NCBI GenBank assembly: GCA_964631235.1
Contig: CAZVZX010000010.1
Coordinates: 62,001-126,000 of the forward strand
Direction of reading: 5' to 3'
Origin: JARKPK01 sp964631235
Lineage (GTDB): Bacteria; Planctomycetota; Planctomycetia; Pirellulales; Thermoguttaceae
Length of the DNA: 64,000 bases
Shown here one piece after another: positions 18,579-29,212 of the stretch. The translations under genes were made by a program, and so were the position numbers. The notes under the pieces are model-generated. The model made no database searches, was not told where the DNA came from, and saw nothing but the letters and a program-made list of their open reading frames with translations. Positions within the stretch are counted from its first letter, which is position 1; the number at the start of each line of letters is the position of its first letter.

Positions 18579-20543
18579 ATGCAACGCTACTCGACGGCAA
18601 CACTCGGACCAAATCAAACCGCGAACAATGGCCAGCGGTGCAAACAAACACTGCACGCAATCGGCCGTTTCACTGCGTCCGCGGCTGCTGCTGCAATTGT
18701 GTGGTTCTGTTTCGCGATGGTCGGACTATCGGCCGGAACGCTTTGGGCGGCCGCTCCGGCAGCGCGCGATCCGGATCGGGCCAAACTGCTCGAAATCCCG
18801 AAGGTGTCGAAGCAGGACATCATTTGCTTCGCCTTGTACACCGTCCACAACAACATCCTGAAGCTGACCGCGCAGCTTTACCCGCTGGACGAAAGCGATC
18901 CTCGCGTCGCTCGGTTGGAAATCGCGACTGATGGCGATTGGCGCGAGGTTGCTCGGGCCGAGGTGGTTGCCCCCGGCTGGACCGCCACGTTCCGCGTCGA
19001 GCCGTGGGACATGACCCGCCAGGCCCGTTACCGCGTGCGCCACGGCGAATCGGCTGCCTACGAAGGCATTATTCGGCGCAATCCGATCGATAAAGCCGAG
19101 ATCGTCGTTGCGGCATTCACGGGCAACTCGATCTATCCGGGGCACGGCGGCGACATCTCGCGCGCCGACATTGTCGAAAACCTGAAACGATTGCAGCCCG
19201 ACTTGCTGTTCTTCTCCGGAGATCAGGTGTACGACCACAAGCGGCATTACGCTTACTGGCTGAAGTTCGGCCGCGATTTCGGCGAGGCGATTCGCAATAC
19301 GCCGACGATCACCATTCCCGACGACCACGACGTGGGACAGCCGAACCTTTGGGGAGCCGGCGGCAAGCAGTCGTTGAGGCCCGCGGGCGACGACGGCGGG
19401 TACGTCATGCCCGTCGAGTACGTCAAAGAAGTGGAGCGCGCGCAGACGAGCCACCTTCCCGACCCCTTCGACCCGACGCCGGTAGAACGCGGAATCGGCG
19501 TGTACTACACGGCCCTAAACTGGGGCGGCATCAGTTTCGCCATCATCGAGGATCGGAAGTTCAAGTCGGGGCCGGTGGGGCTGGTGCCCCAAATGGGGCC
19601 GCGCCCCGATCACGTAACCGATCCGAACTACGATCCGAAGGCCCTCGACGTGCCCAACGCCGAGTTGTTGGGAGAGCGGCAATTGAAGTTCCTGCGAACT
19701 TGGGCGGCCGATTGGCGACAGGCTGAAATGAAGGCGGTTCTATCGCAAACCATCTTCTGCGGCGGGGCCCATCTGCACGGCACACGCGAAAACCGCATCT
19801 TGGCCGATCTCGATAGCAACGGCTGGCCGCAACGCGGGCGAAATCGGGCGCTGGCCGAAATCCGCAAGGCGTTCGCCTTCCACATCGCCGGCGACCAACA
19901 CCTGGGTACCGTCATCCATCACGGAATCGACGACTGGGACGACGCCGGCTGGTCGTTCTGCGTTCCTTCCATCGCCAATTTGTATCTGCGGTGGTGGGCG
20001 CCGTTGGAAGAAGGAAAGAATCGGCGTCCCGGCATGCCGCCGTACACGGGCCAGTTCACCGACGGGTTCGGCAATAAAGTCACCATGTGGGCCGTCGCCA
20101 ATCCGTCGCCCGAAGCAAACCACGACAAACTAACCACTCGTGCGGCCGGCTTCGGCGTCGTTCGATTCAACAAGCCGAAACGCACGATCACCGTTGAATG
20201 TTGGCCGCGCAACGTCGCCATCGGCGATCCCAACGCCAAGCAGTACCCCGGCTGGCCGATCACCATCGAACAACAAGACAACTACGGGCGGAAGGCGGCC
20301 GCCTACCTGCCCATGCTGAAGGTGGAAGGATTGGATGATCCGATCGTTCAAGTGATCGACCAGCGCGACGGCGAAATCGTGTACACCCTGCGGATCAAAG
20401 GCCGGCAGTTCCGGCCGAAGGTTTTCGCGCCGGGGCGCTATACGGTCGTTGTCGGCAATCAGGCGGACAGAACCCGGACGCTGAAAGACATCGAGCCGGT
20501 CGCGCCCGGCAGCGAAGCGGAACTCTTCGTCCGCTTCGACTAA
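18579..20543 (+). CDS. Exported PhoD-like metallophosphatase
   Basis: 654 aa. The N-terminus has a basic stretch, a hydrophobic core around residues 32-52 and a likely cleavage site after AAAPA, so the protein should be exported. Phosphoesterase motifs are FTGNSIYPGHGGD (residues 180-192), GDQVYD (214-219), PDDHD (247-251) and HIAGDQHLGT (435-444). These supply the Asp, Asn/Asp and His ligands of a dinuclear metal site, as in PhoD-type phosphodiesterases/alkaline phosphatases. The first motif has Asn-Ser where many relatives have a Cys or Asp. The start is supported by a strong Shine-Dalgarno. Residues 13-44, part of the signal sequence, coincide with a copy of repeat family A. Substrate unknown; extracellular phosphate scavenging is plausible. 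Confidence 0.82.
   Translation: MQRYSTATLGPNQTANNGQRCKQTLHAIGRFTASAAAAAIVWFCFAMVGLSAGTLWAAAPAARDPDRAKLLEIPKVSKQDIICFALYTVHNNILKLTAQLYPLDESDPRVARLEIATDGDWREVARAEVVAPGWTATFRVEPWDMTRQARYRVRHGESAAYEGIIRRNPIDKAEIVVAAFTGNSIYPGHGGDISRADIVENLKRLQPDLLFFSGDQVYDHKRHYAYWLKFGRDFGEAIRNTPTITIPDDHDVGQPNLWGAGGKQSLRPAGDDGGYVMPVEYVKEVERAQTSHLPDPFDPTPVERGIGVYYTALNWGGISFAIIEDRKFKSGPVGLVPQMGPRPDHVTDPNYDPKALDVPNAELLGERQLKFLRTWAADWRQAEMKAVLSQTIFCGGAHLHGTRENRILADLDSNGWPQRGRNRALAEIRKAFAFHIAGDQHLGTVIHHGIDDWDDAGWSFCVPSIANLYLRWWAPLEEGKNRRPGMPPYTGQFTDGFGNKVTMWAVANPSPEANHDKLTTRAAGFGVVRFNKPKRTITVECWPRNVAIGDPNAKQYPGWPITIEQQDNYGRKAAAYLPMLKVEGLDDPIVQVIDQRDGEIVYTLRIKGRQFRPKVFAPGRYTVVVGNQADRTRTLKDIEPVAPGSEAELFVRFD
18616..18706 (+). 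repeat. Dispersed repeat family A, copy 2 (inside the phosphatase signal region)
   Basis: Reads AAACCGCGAAC, then AGCGGTGCAAAC, GCACGCAATCGGCCGTTTC and GCAATTGTGTGGTTCTG. The block order and spacing match copies near 28.7 kb and 46.2 kb. It lies within codons 13-43 of the PhoD-like gene. Confidence 0.55.
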
Positions 20544-20591
20544 TGCCCGGCCCGGCGACGCGGCGGCGTCTCGGCAGACTGATCGCGCGGG

Positions 20592-21587
20592 TTATCGGAA
20601 CCGCGATCGGGCGGTCGATTCCCACATGTCGGGGTTCGGCCCCAGTAGTGCTTTCACCCCGGCGGTGATCTGATCGAGCCGCTGGAGCATTGCGGCATCT
20701 AGTGCCAGTTCCGCCGCGGCGGCTGCGGCTTGTGCCTGTTCGGCATTGCGCATCCCGCACAGCACAGCGCTGACGCCCGGCTGGTGCAACAACCAGGCCA
20801 GGGCCAATTGCGGCAGGGCAGCGCCGAGTTCGTCCGCGAGTCGGCGCAATTGATCGATAGCGTCAAAGGCCGCCTTTTCGCAGCCGGGCTCGCCGTGGCG
20901 CGTCAGCGGTCGCGACGCGGCGAAATGGCGCGTCCGCGCCCGGCCGGGCGGCACCTCGTCGGCCGTGCGGAACTTGCCCGTCAAAAGACTGATCTGCAAC
21001 GGGCTGTAACAGAGAATGCCGATGTTTTCGCGGCGGCACTGCGGCACAATCTCGTACTCGATCGCCCGCCACAGCAAATTGTACGGAAGCTGATTGGTCG
21101 CCGGGCGTTTCAGCGGAAGTAGTTCTTCAAGATCGCGCGGCCCGAAATTGCACACCCCAATCGCCCGAATCAAGCCCTGCCGCTGGGCGTATTCCAAGGC
21201 CGCGATTGTCTCGTCGCGGGGAATGGTCCGGCTTGGCCAATGGATTTGGTAGAGATCAATTACATCGGTGCGGAGGCGGCGCAGGCTGCCGTGCAAGGCG
21301 GCAAGCAGATCGTCGCGGCCCGAATGCTCCATGTTAAACTTCGAAGCGATCACGGCCTGAGAACGCCGGCCCTGCAACGCGGCGCCGAGAAGTTCTTCGC
21401 TGCGGCCGTCGCCGTAGAGTTCGGCCGTATCGAAGAAGTTGATTCCCGCATCGATCGCGGCGCACACGGCCCGCTCGGCCTCTCGGGCGTCTTGCGGGCC
21501 CCAGGTGGCGTCGCCGGCAATCGCCCAGCAGCCCATGGCCACCCGCGACACTCGCAACGGGCTGTTGGGCAATTCGACATATCGCAT
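20592..21587 (-). CDS. Aldo/keto reductase
   Basis: 331 aa from ATG 21587. The catalytic tetrad of the family is present: D53 and Y58 in FFDTAELYGD, K83 in ASKFN and H116 in YQIHWPS. It has the usual (beta/alpha)8 layout with RAIGVCNFGP and the C-terminal NADPH-binding segment SAVLCGMRNAEQ. It should reduce aldehydes or ketones with NADPH; substrate unknown. Its start lies only five bases after the hisH stop, so the two are probably co-transcribed, although no histidine-pathway role is known for this family. Confidence 0.9.
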   Translation of the reverse strand: MRYVELPNSPLRVSRVAMGCWAIAGDATWGPQDAREAERAVCAAIDAGINFFDTAELYGDGRSEELLGAALQGRRSQAVIASKFNMEHSGRDDLLAALHGSLRRLRTDVIDLYQIHWPSRTIPRDETIAALEYAQRQGLIRAIGVCNFGPRDLEELLPLKRPATNQLPYNLLWRAIEYEIVPQCRRENIGILCYSPLQISLLTGKFRTADEVPPGRARTRHFAASRPLTRHGEPGCEKAAFDAIDQLRRLADELGAALPQLALAWLLHQPGVSAVLCGMRNAEQAQAAAAAAELALDAAMLQRLDQITAGVKALLGPNPDMWESTARSRFR

Positions 21588-21592
21588 TGATG

Positions 21593-22201
21593 CTATGCCC
21601 GTTCGGCAAAGTTCTTCAGCATCGCCAGCCCGATCGCCTGACTTTTCTCCGGGTGGAACTGGGTGGCGAAGATATTGTCGCGCCACACGGCCGCGCAAAA
21701 TGGTTTGCCGTAGTCTGTTTCGGCGGCAATCACGTTGTCGTCCGCGGGCACAACGTAGTAGGAATGGACGAAATATACGTGATCGCCTTCGCGCGTGTCG
21801 GCCAGCACCGGCCCGCGACGAACAATGTGCAACTGGTTCCAGCCCATGTGCGGCACGGAATACGGTCGCGGCAGTTCGAAACGAACGACCTCGCCGCGCA
21901 ACACGCCCAAGCCTTCGTGTCGGCCGTTCTCGTAGCTCGCTTCGAACAGCAGTTGCAGCCCCAAGCAGATGCCAAGGAACGGTTTGCCCGAATCAATGGC
22001 CTCAAGAATCGGCGCGACAAGCCCGCGGCGACGAAGCTCGGCAATGGCATCTTCAAACGCCCCGACGCCCGGCAACACGATCTTCGTCGCCCGGGCGATT
22101 TGCTCGGGCACGTTGGTAACCATCGCCTCGTGGCCGACCCGTTCGAAGCCTTTTTGCACGCTTCGCAGGTTGCCCATGCCATAGTCGATAATCGCAATCA
22201 T
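21593..22201 (-). CDS. hisH: Imidazole glycerol phosphate synthase, glutaminase subunit HisH
   Basis: 202 aa. Class I glutamine amidotransferase with nucleophile C79 in FLGICLGLQLLFE and the catalytic pair H183/E185 in QFHPEKS. The start MIAIIDYGMGNLRSV and the MGWNQL motif are typical of HisH rather than other amidotransferases. It supplies ammonia to HisF for the fifth step of histidine synthesis. HisF is not next to it in this window; instead an aldo/keto reductase follows five bases downstream. Confidence 0.95.
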   Translation of the reverse strand: MIAIIDYGMGNLRSVQKGFERVGHEAMVTNVPEQIARATKIVLPGVGAFEDAIAELRRRGLVAPILEAIDSGKPFLGICLGLQLLFEASYENGRHEGLGVLRGEVVRFELPRPYSVPHMGWNQLHIVRRGPVLADTREGDHVYFVHSYYVVPADDNVIAAETDYGKPFCAAVWRDNIFATQFHPEKSQAIGLAMLKNFAERA

Positions 22202-22665
22202 GCGTTTATGCCCGGGTTGAGGTCAGGCGTTGCGGGCCAAGGGCGCCATCGCTCTGTCGCCGCCAAGTCCTTCGGTTTTCACTGCGGCAAGGGAAACCCA
22301 TGCACCCAAACGCCGCACCGGCGATGAAAGTTCAAACGGGATAGTCAAACACGGAGAGCGAAAAAGGCAGTTGTCGCCCCCAATCCGTGTTTGGGGACTT
22401 CCGGCAAACGCCTCCTCCACTGCGTTGACCTATTATTCAGTAATGACGCGGAGCCTGTTCCGCCATCTGGGAACAGCTTGATCCGCTCCCCAAGAACTCA
22501 ACGAACAAAACGGATCGCCTCCGCAAATAGCCCCCTCTGTACGGTGGGTTGACTTTACACCATTCGGGAAATACCATTTCAGTGTGGTATAATCCCCCCC
22601 TTTCTTGAAAAAGCGGGGAGGATGACTTTTCAACACGACACGCCGGCGGGGACGATTCCGGCCGA
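22202..22665. other. Divergent non-coding region between hisH and the sensor kinase
   Basis: 464 bases with no accepted gene. It contains the candidate kinase promoter near 22585 with an inverted repeat over it. No hisH promoter is obvious on the minus strand. Confidence 0.5.
22571..22593 (+). promoter_or_regulatory. Candidate extended -10 promoter overlapped by an inverted repeat
   Basis: TGGTATAAT at 22585-22593 is an extended -10 with a perfect TATAAT. The arms ATACCA (22571-22576) and TGGTAT (22585-22590) form an inverted repeat covering it, a layout expected for a repressor site. A TTGACT at 22549 is too far away (33 bases) to act as its -35. Confidence 0.5.
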
Positions 22666-25029
22666 TTGGCCAGGATTTCGTCGCCACTCGATGATATGCA
22701 CGACCAAGTCTCGAAAACAGGGGGGTGGCATGCTGGCCGTCGTCAGCCGTGGCTGGCGTTGCTTCGACCAAGCTGGATTTGGTTGCTAGGGGCGGGCGGG
22801 GCCGTTCTCACGATCGTTTTCGCCTTGCTGTTGCGACAGCGGGAAGACACTGTTGCCGAACGGCTCTTCTTGTTGAACTCGCAGAAACGATCCGACGCCG
22901 TCAAGAACGTGTTGAACGATCGGTTGGTGGCGATCCGCGCGCTCGAGGGGCTGTTTGAGAGTTCACAAGATGTTGATCCTCAAGAGTTTCGGACATTCGC
23001 GGAACGACTGCTCGCCGACATTCGGGGCGTTCGATTGCTGGCTTGGGCGGCCCGCGTTCGCCACGACAATCGAGAAGCATTCGAACGAACGACCTCGGTT
23101 GTTCTAGGCTCCGATTTTGTCATTCGCGACTGGCAGAATGGCCAATGGACCGTCGCGGCAGGGCGTCAAGCGTACGCTCCGATGGTTTACGTCTCGTCCA
23201 CGCCCGAACTGTCGATTCCGGCCGGTTGGGACTTGTTGGCCTCGGGTGAGTTTTCTTCGCTGCTTCAGCGCGCCGAGGAAAGCGGAAATCTGACAGCCAC
23301 GGCGGTTTCGGGGTCCGTTGTCGAACTCCCGTCGGCCGCCCCTCGGCAACGGCCGGAACAACCTAATTCGCCCGCGAACGGATCGCCGAGCGACAAGCCC
23401 GAGCAAACCGCCACCGAAATCGGCGAACAGTCCGGTGCTTCGACGGTCGAAAGGCACGTGGCGGACGAGAAGCAGATGCGGACAGGTGCATCGCCTTCGT
23501 ACAGGCCGTTGATTGCGGTGATCGTCCCGTTGCGTCGGGGGCCGAAGTCTGCGTCTGACCCGAAAGAGCCGTGGCCTTCGTTCGTCATCGGCGTATTCTC
23601 GGCCACAGAGATTGTCGGAGACGCAATCAACATCTTCGAACCCGCAGGAATCGACGTTTGGCTCGCGGCAGAATCAACGGCCGAATCGCTCGACGTGTTG
23701 GCATTTCGGCCCTCTGCGTGGCGATCGGACGAAACGGAGGAGTTGATCGTCCCCCCGACGCCTGGCGCAGGCTTGCAGTATCGAGATCGCTTCGAGGCCG
23801 GGGGACGTCATTGGCTGGTGATCTGCCGAGCGATCGACGACTACTATGCACGGCACCGTTCATGGCGGTCGCTGAACGTTCTGCTCGGCGGCTGGGCCTT
23901 GTCCGCGTTGCTGGTTGCCTATTTGCTGGTGGTGATGAGGCAGTCGGGACAGATCGAGCAATGGGCCGTGCAGCGCGCCGCCGAACTCGAAACGGTGAGC
24001 AATGCCGCGCTCGATGCCGTGGTGATTATGGATCCCGACGGCCGAGTGGCCCATTGGAACCCGGCGGCTGAGCAGGTATTCGGCTATCGGCGTGAAGAGA
24101 TCTTGGGGCGTTCGGTGCATGAGGTGCTCGTGCCCGAGGCGCGCCGTGCGGAGGCGCTCGAGGGTGTCCGGCGTTTTTCTCGGACGGGGCAGGGCGAGGT
24201 GGTCGGCAAAGTGGCCGAGATGGAGGCCGTCCGTCGCGACGGCACGCTGCTGCCGATCGAGCTTTCGGTTTCCGCGTTGAAACAACCCGACGGCTGGTGG
24301 GCCGTCGCGGTGGTTCGCGATATCACAAACCGCAAGCGCGCCGAGCAATTGCTGTTGCGCGAGCGCGCGCTGCTGCGTCAATTGCTCGACATGCACGAAC
24401 GCGAGCGGCAATTGATCGGCTATGAGATTCACGACGGACTGACCCAGCACATTGCCGGGGCATTGATGAAGAGCCAGGCATTGGCCGCGGCATTGCAGGG
24501 CACGCCGCAGCTCGAGGGAAAGGCGGCCGAATTGGCGGCATTGCTCAAAGACGCTTTGGCGGAATCGCGAGAGTTGATTGCCGGTTTGAAACCGGCCCTG
24601 CTCAACGAAGCCGGACCGGCGGCGGCCATCGAGGTCTTCGTCGAACAACAGAATCAGCAGTCTCGCGGACGAATCACGTTCCACAATCGTGCGGAAACGA
24701 AGCGGTTCGCCCCGCCCATCGAGGCGGCGTTATTTCGCATCGTTCAAGAGGCGGTTCACAACGCACTCCGGTATAGCCAAAGCGATCGGATCGAGATCGA
24801 ACTGAGCGAGTCAGACGGCGCTATTCAAGCGCGCGTGCGCGATTGGGGCGTCGGATTCGATCCCGAGCGAGTGGAGCACGGACACTACGGAGTGCAGGGG
24901 ATCCGCGAGCGGGCCCGATTGCTCGGCGGAGTTGCCGAAATTCTTTCTCGACCGGGCGAGGGCACCACTGTCCGCGTGCGTTTCCCGATCGATCTCGCCG
25001 ATGTGCCCGCCGAGCCGGAAGGCGAATAA
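22666..25029 (+). CDS. CHASE-PAS sensor histidine kinase of the NarL type
   Basis: About 787 aa from TTG 22666; ATG 22696 is an alternative, and neither has a good ribosome-binding site. The layout is: membrane segment at 37-57, a large extracytoplasmic CHASE-like sensor (60-400) interrupted by a Pro/Gln/Glu-rich insert at 222-278, a second membrane segment at 403-424, a PAS domain at 437-560, then a HisKA_3 dimerisation helix with ERQLIGYEIHDG (phospho-acceptor H589). The ATPase has FRIVQEAVHNALRYS and DWGVGFDP motifs. Such kinases normally phosphorylate a LuxR/NarL-type regulator, but none is adjacent; the next gene, hppA, is on the opposite strand. The ligand is unknown. Confidence 0.88.
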   Translation: MARISSPLDDMHDQVSKTGGWHAGRRQPWLALLRPSWIWLLGAGGAVLTIVFALLLRQREDTVAERLFLLNSQKRSDAVKNVLNDRLVAIRALEGLFESSQDVDPQEFRTFAERLLADIRGVRLLAWAARVRHDNREAFERTTSVVLGSDFVIRDWQNGQWTVAAGRQAYAPMVYVSSTPELSIPAGWDLLASGEFSSLLQRAEESGNLTATAVSGSVVELPSAAPRQRPEQPNSPANGSPSDKPEQTATEIGEQSGASTVERHVADEKQMRTGASPSYRPLIAVIVPLRRGPKSASDPKEPWPSFVIGVFSATEIVGDAINIFEPAGIDVWLAAESTAESLDVLAFRPSAWRSDETEELIVPPTPGAGLQYRDRFEAGGRHWLVICRAIDDYYARHRSWRSLNVLLGGWALSALLVAYLLVVMRQSGQIEQWAVQRAAELETVSNAALDAVVIMDPDGRVAHWNPAAEQVFGYRREEILGRSVHEVLVPEARRAEALEGVRRFSRTGQGEVVGKVAEMEAVRRDGTLLPIELSVSALKQPDGWWAVAVVRDITNRKRAEQLLLRERALLRQLLDMHERERQLIGYEIHDGLTQHIAGALMKSQALAAALQGTPQLEGKAAELAALLKDALAESRELIAGLKPALLNEAGPAAAIEVFVEQQNQQSRGRITFHNRAETKRFAPPIEAALFRIVQEAVHNALRYSQSDRIEIELSESDGAIQARVRDWGVGFDPERVEHGHYGVQGIRERARLLGGVAEILSRPGEGTTVRVRFPIDLADVPAEPEGE

Positions 25030-25147
25030 ACGAGCCGGCGTCCGGCCCGGCCGAAAGCGACCGCCGAAGCCGGAGCCGGTGCAATCTATTCTGGCGGCGG
25101 CTACCTTGTGAGCGTCAGCACGGAAGGCTCACCGATTGGGAAAGACA

Positions 25148-25188
25148 AACGGCGCACCGGCGAGAGTGGCTCGGCTCGGTGCGCCGTT
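25148..25188. terminator. Bidirectional hairpin terminator between convergent genes
   Basis: A perfect 12-bp inverted repeat, AACGGCGCACCG (25148-25159) and CGGTGCGCCGTT (25177-25188), with a 17-base loop. It sits 118 bases after the kinase stop and about 170 bases beyond the hppA stop. The flanks are A-rich on the left and T-containing on the right but without a long T-run, so factor-independent termination is likely rather than certain. Confidence 0.6.
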
Positions 25189-25270
25189 GTCGGTTTCGTC
25201 TCGAATTGCGTTCCCCGTGCGGGCGGTCCGCAATTCGATTATGTTGCGTCGGCCTCAACAGCTCGACACC

Positions 25271-25356
25271 TTTGCGGAAGCGACCGCCGGCAAAGCGAAG
25301 CGGCCGATTGCCCGCGGTCCGCGTTTGAACCGCGTTCCGCTTTTTCGCGGCTTGCT
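25271..25356 (-). repeat. Dispersed repeat family A, copy 3 (directly after hppA)
   Basis: On the minus strand it begins one base after the hppA stop codon and reads GCGAAAAAGCGGAACGCGG, then TTCAAACGCGG, CAATCGGCCGCTTCGC and CGGTCGCTTCCGCAA. It lacks the terminal GTGTGG block seen in other copies. Confidence 0.6.
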
Positions 25357-27966
<2,610 letters not shown>

Positions 27967-28068
27967 ACGAACTCCTTTAGAAATGAGACTCGAACTCTAA
28001 TAACCGTTGCGCCTCGAAACCGCGCACGACGGCGTTGTCGCCCTTCGGGCGAAACTCGCACTAAGTAA

Positions 28069-28162
28069 TTCCACACAATTACGAAAGCAGCCGCCAGCGC
28101 AGCGAAGCGGCTGATTGCGGGGATGCGATTTGAACCGCTTTCCGTTTTCCGCGGTTTTATTT
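28069..28162 (-). repeat. Dispersed repeat family A, copy 4
   Basis: On the minus strand: AAACCGCGGAAAACGGAAAG, then GCGGTTCAAATCGCAT, CCGCAATCAGCCGCTTCGC and GGCTGCTTTCGTAATTGTG followed by TGGAA. This is the fullest copy and serves as the reference for the family. Confidence 0.65.
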
Positions 28163-28670
28163 GGAACGCTTCGTTCCGACGCGAGAACCGTATCCCTAAG
28201 CAACCGAGGCGGCGGAGATGTTCCAGTTGAACTGTCCCAAACTGATTGTTTGTTCCAAATTCACTGCGCCCGACAACACATGCCGACCGCCTCCGCGGGC
28301 CGCCCAAACCTTCTCATCCCGCGACCGCCCCCAAGGCGGAATGTTTTGCCAGGGCGCACACTCTGCGCCCGCCTCACACCGCAGAACGCTGCTCCAAAAC
28401 CGAGAATCGCCAGACTCGATCCATTGACCCCGGCGCTGCGACCTGAACCGAGATCACACTTATCGGCCGACAGTCCGCAGCCACACCAATTGCCGAGCCT
28501 TGCGCCCCGAAAGCTTGCGTGTCGGCCGCCAAAGAATGAAACGGTAAGATTAGGAAAATGGGCATAGTTCGTCAAGGGTCTCGCCCCCTGCCCCCCCAAT
28601 CGGTGTTATCTGTGACCCACAAGTGCGGATTGAGCGGTTTGGAATGGCTGGCGTTCCTCCTTCGTCAAAC

Positions 28671-28760
28671 TGCAAAGGACGGAAAGCGGTTCAAACGCAG
28701 TTCGCACGCAAAATTGCCGCTTCGTTGCAATCGCGACCGCTTGCGCAATTGTGTGGAACT
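28671..28760 (+). repeat. Dispersed repeat family A, copy 5
   Basis: On the plus strand: GGACGGAAAGCGGTTCAAAC, then GCACGCAAAATTGCCGCTTC, CGACCGCTTGCGCAATTGTG followed by TGGAACT. It has the same order and spacing of blocks as copy 4. Confidence 0.65.
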
Positions 28761-29022
28761 ATTTTGAGCGTTCATCGTTCCGTTCGAGCCGCTTGTCGAC
28801 GATCTCCGTCTCGACCGTGCGGCAGTCGTAAGCTAGGCCCCGGTGGTCAGCCGCACCGCGGCTTTTCCACTTTGCAGACGAACAAGGTGCCGCGCCGGCT
28901 GAGAATTCCGCCCGTCGCCGTTGCCGATCGGAGCGAGGTTCAGTATTCTCCACTGACAACGCCCGTTTGTTAGAATTGTGTAGGGATTCTGCGAACTGCG
29001 AGCTCGCCCGAATTCCAAATCG

Positions 29023-29114
29023 TTCCTCACAATCGCGGAATCGGCCGCTGGCTCAGCAATTCGGCTCTGTTGCGTGCAGTCTCCGAACAAACCATTTTCC
29101 GTTTTTCGCCGTTC
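29023..29114 (-). repeat. Dispersed repeat family A, copy 6
   Basis: On the minus strand: AACGGCGAAAAACGGAAAAT, then GACTGCACGCAACAGAGCC, GCCAGCGGCCGATTCCGCG and ATTGTGAGGAACG. Its end matches the copy near flgN (ATTGTGAGCAGCGATTT). Confidence 0.6.
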
Positions 29115-29212
29115 TATCCGACCGAATATGGCGACTGTTGAGATGAGATAGCGTTGCACCGGAGTTTTTCCGGTTACTCGAACCGCCGACCAATGTCTGC
29201 GGTTGCGTTCCG

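Larger units (their letters stand above)
27967..29212. other. 1.25 kb non-coding region with three repeat A copies
   Basis: The longest spacer in the window. It lies between the divergent hppA and Ser/Thr kinase genes. Frames in it are short and Pro/Arg/Ser-rich and none has a recognisable domain. It holds three copies of repeat family A (28069-28162, 28671-28760, 29023-29114) in both orientations. A fragment AATTGTGT at 28973-28980 may be the remnant of a fourth. Confidence 0.6.

Noticed and set aside
22549..22593. TTGACT and TATAAT as a -35/-10 pair
   Set aside because: The spacing is 33 bases, too long for one promoter; only the extended -10 was kept.
28115..28567. 150-codon frame in the gap after hppA
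   Set aside because: Begins inside a repeat A copy; Pro/Arg/Ser-rich with no motif or ribosome-binding site.
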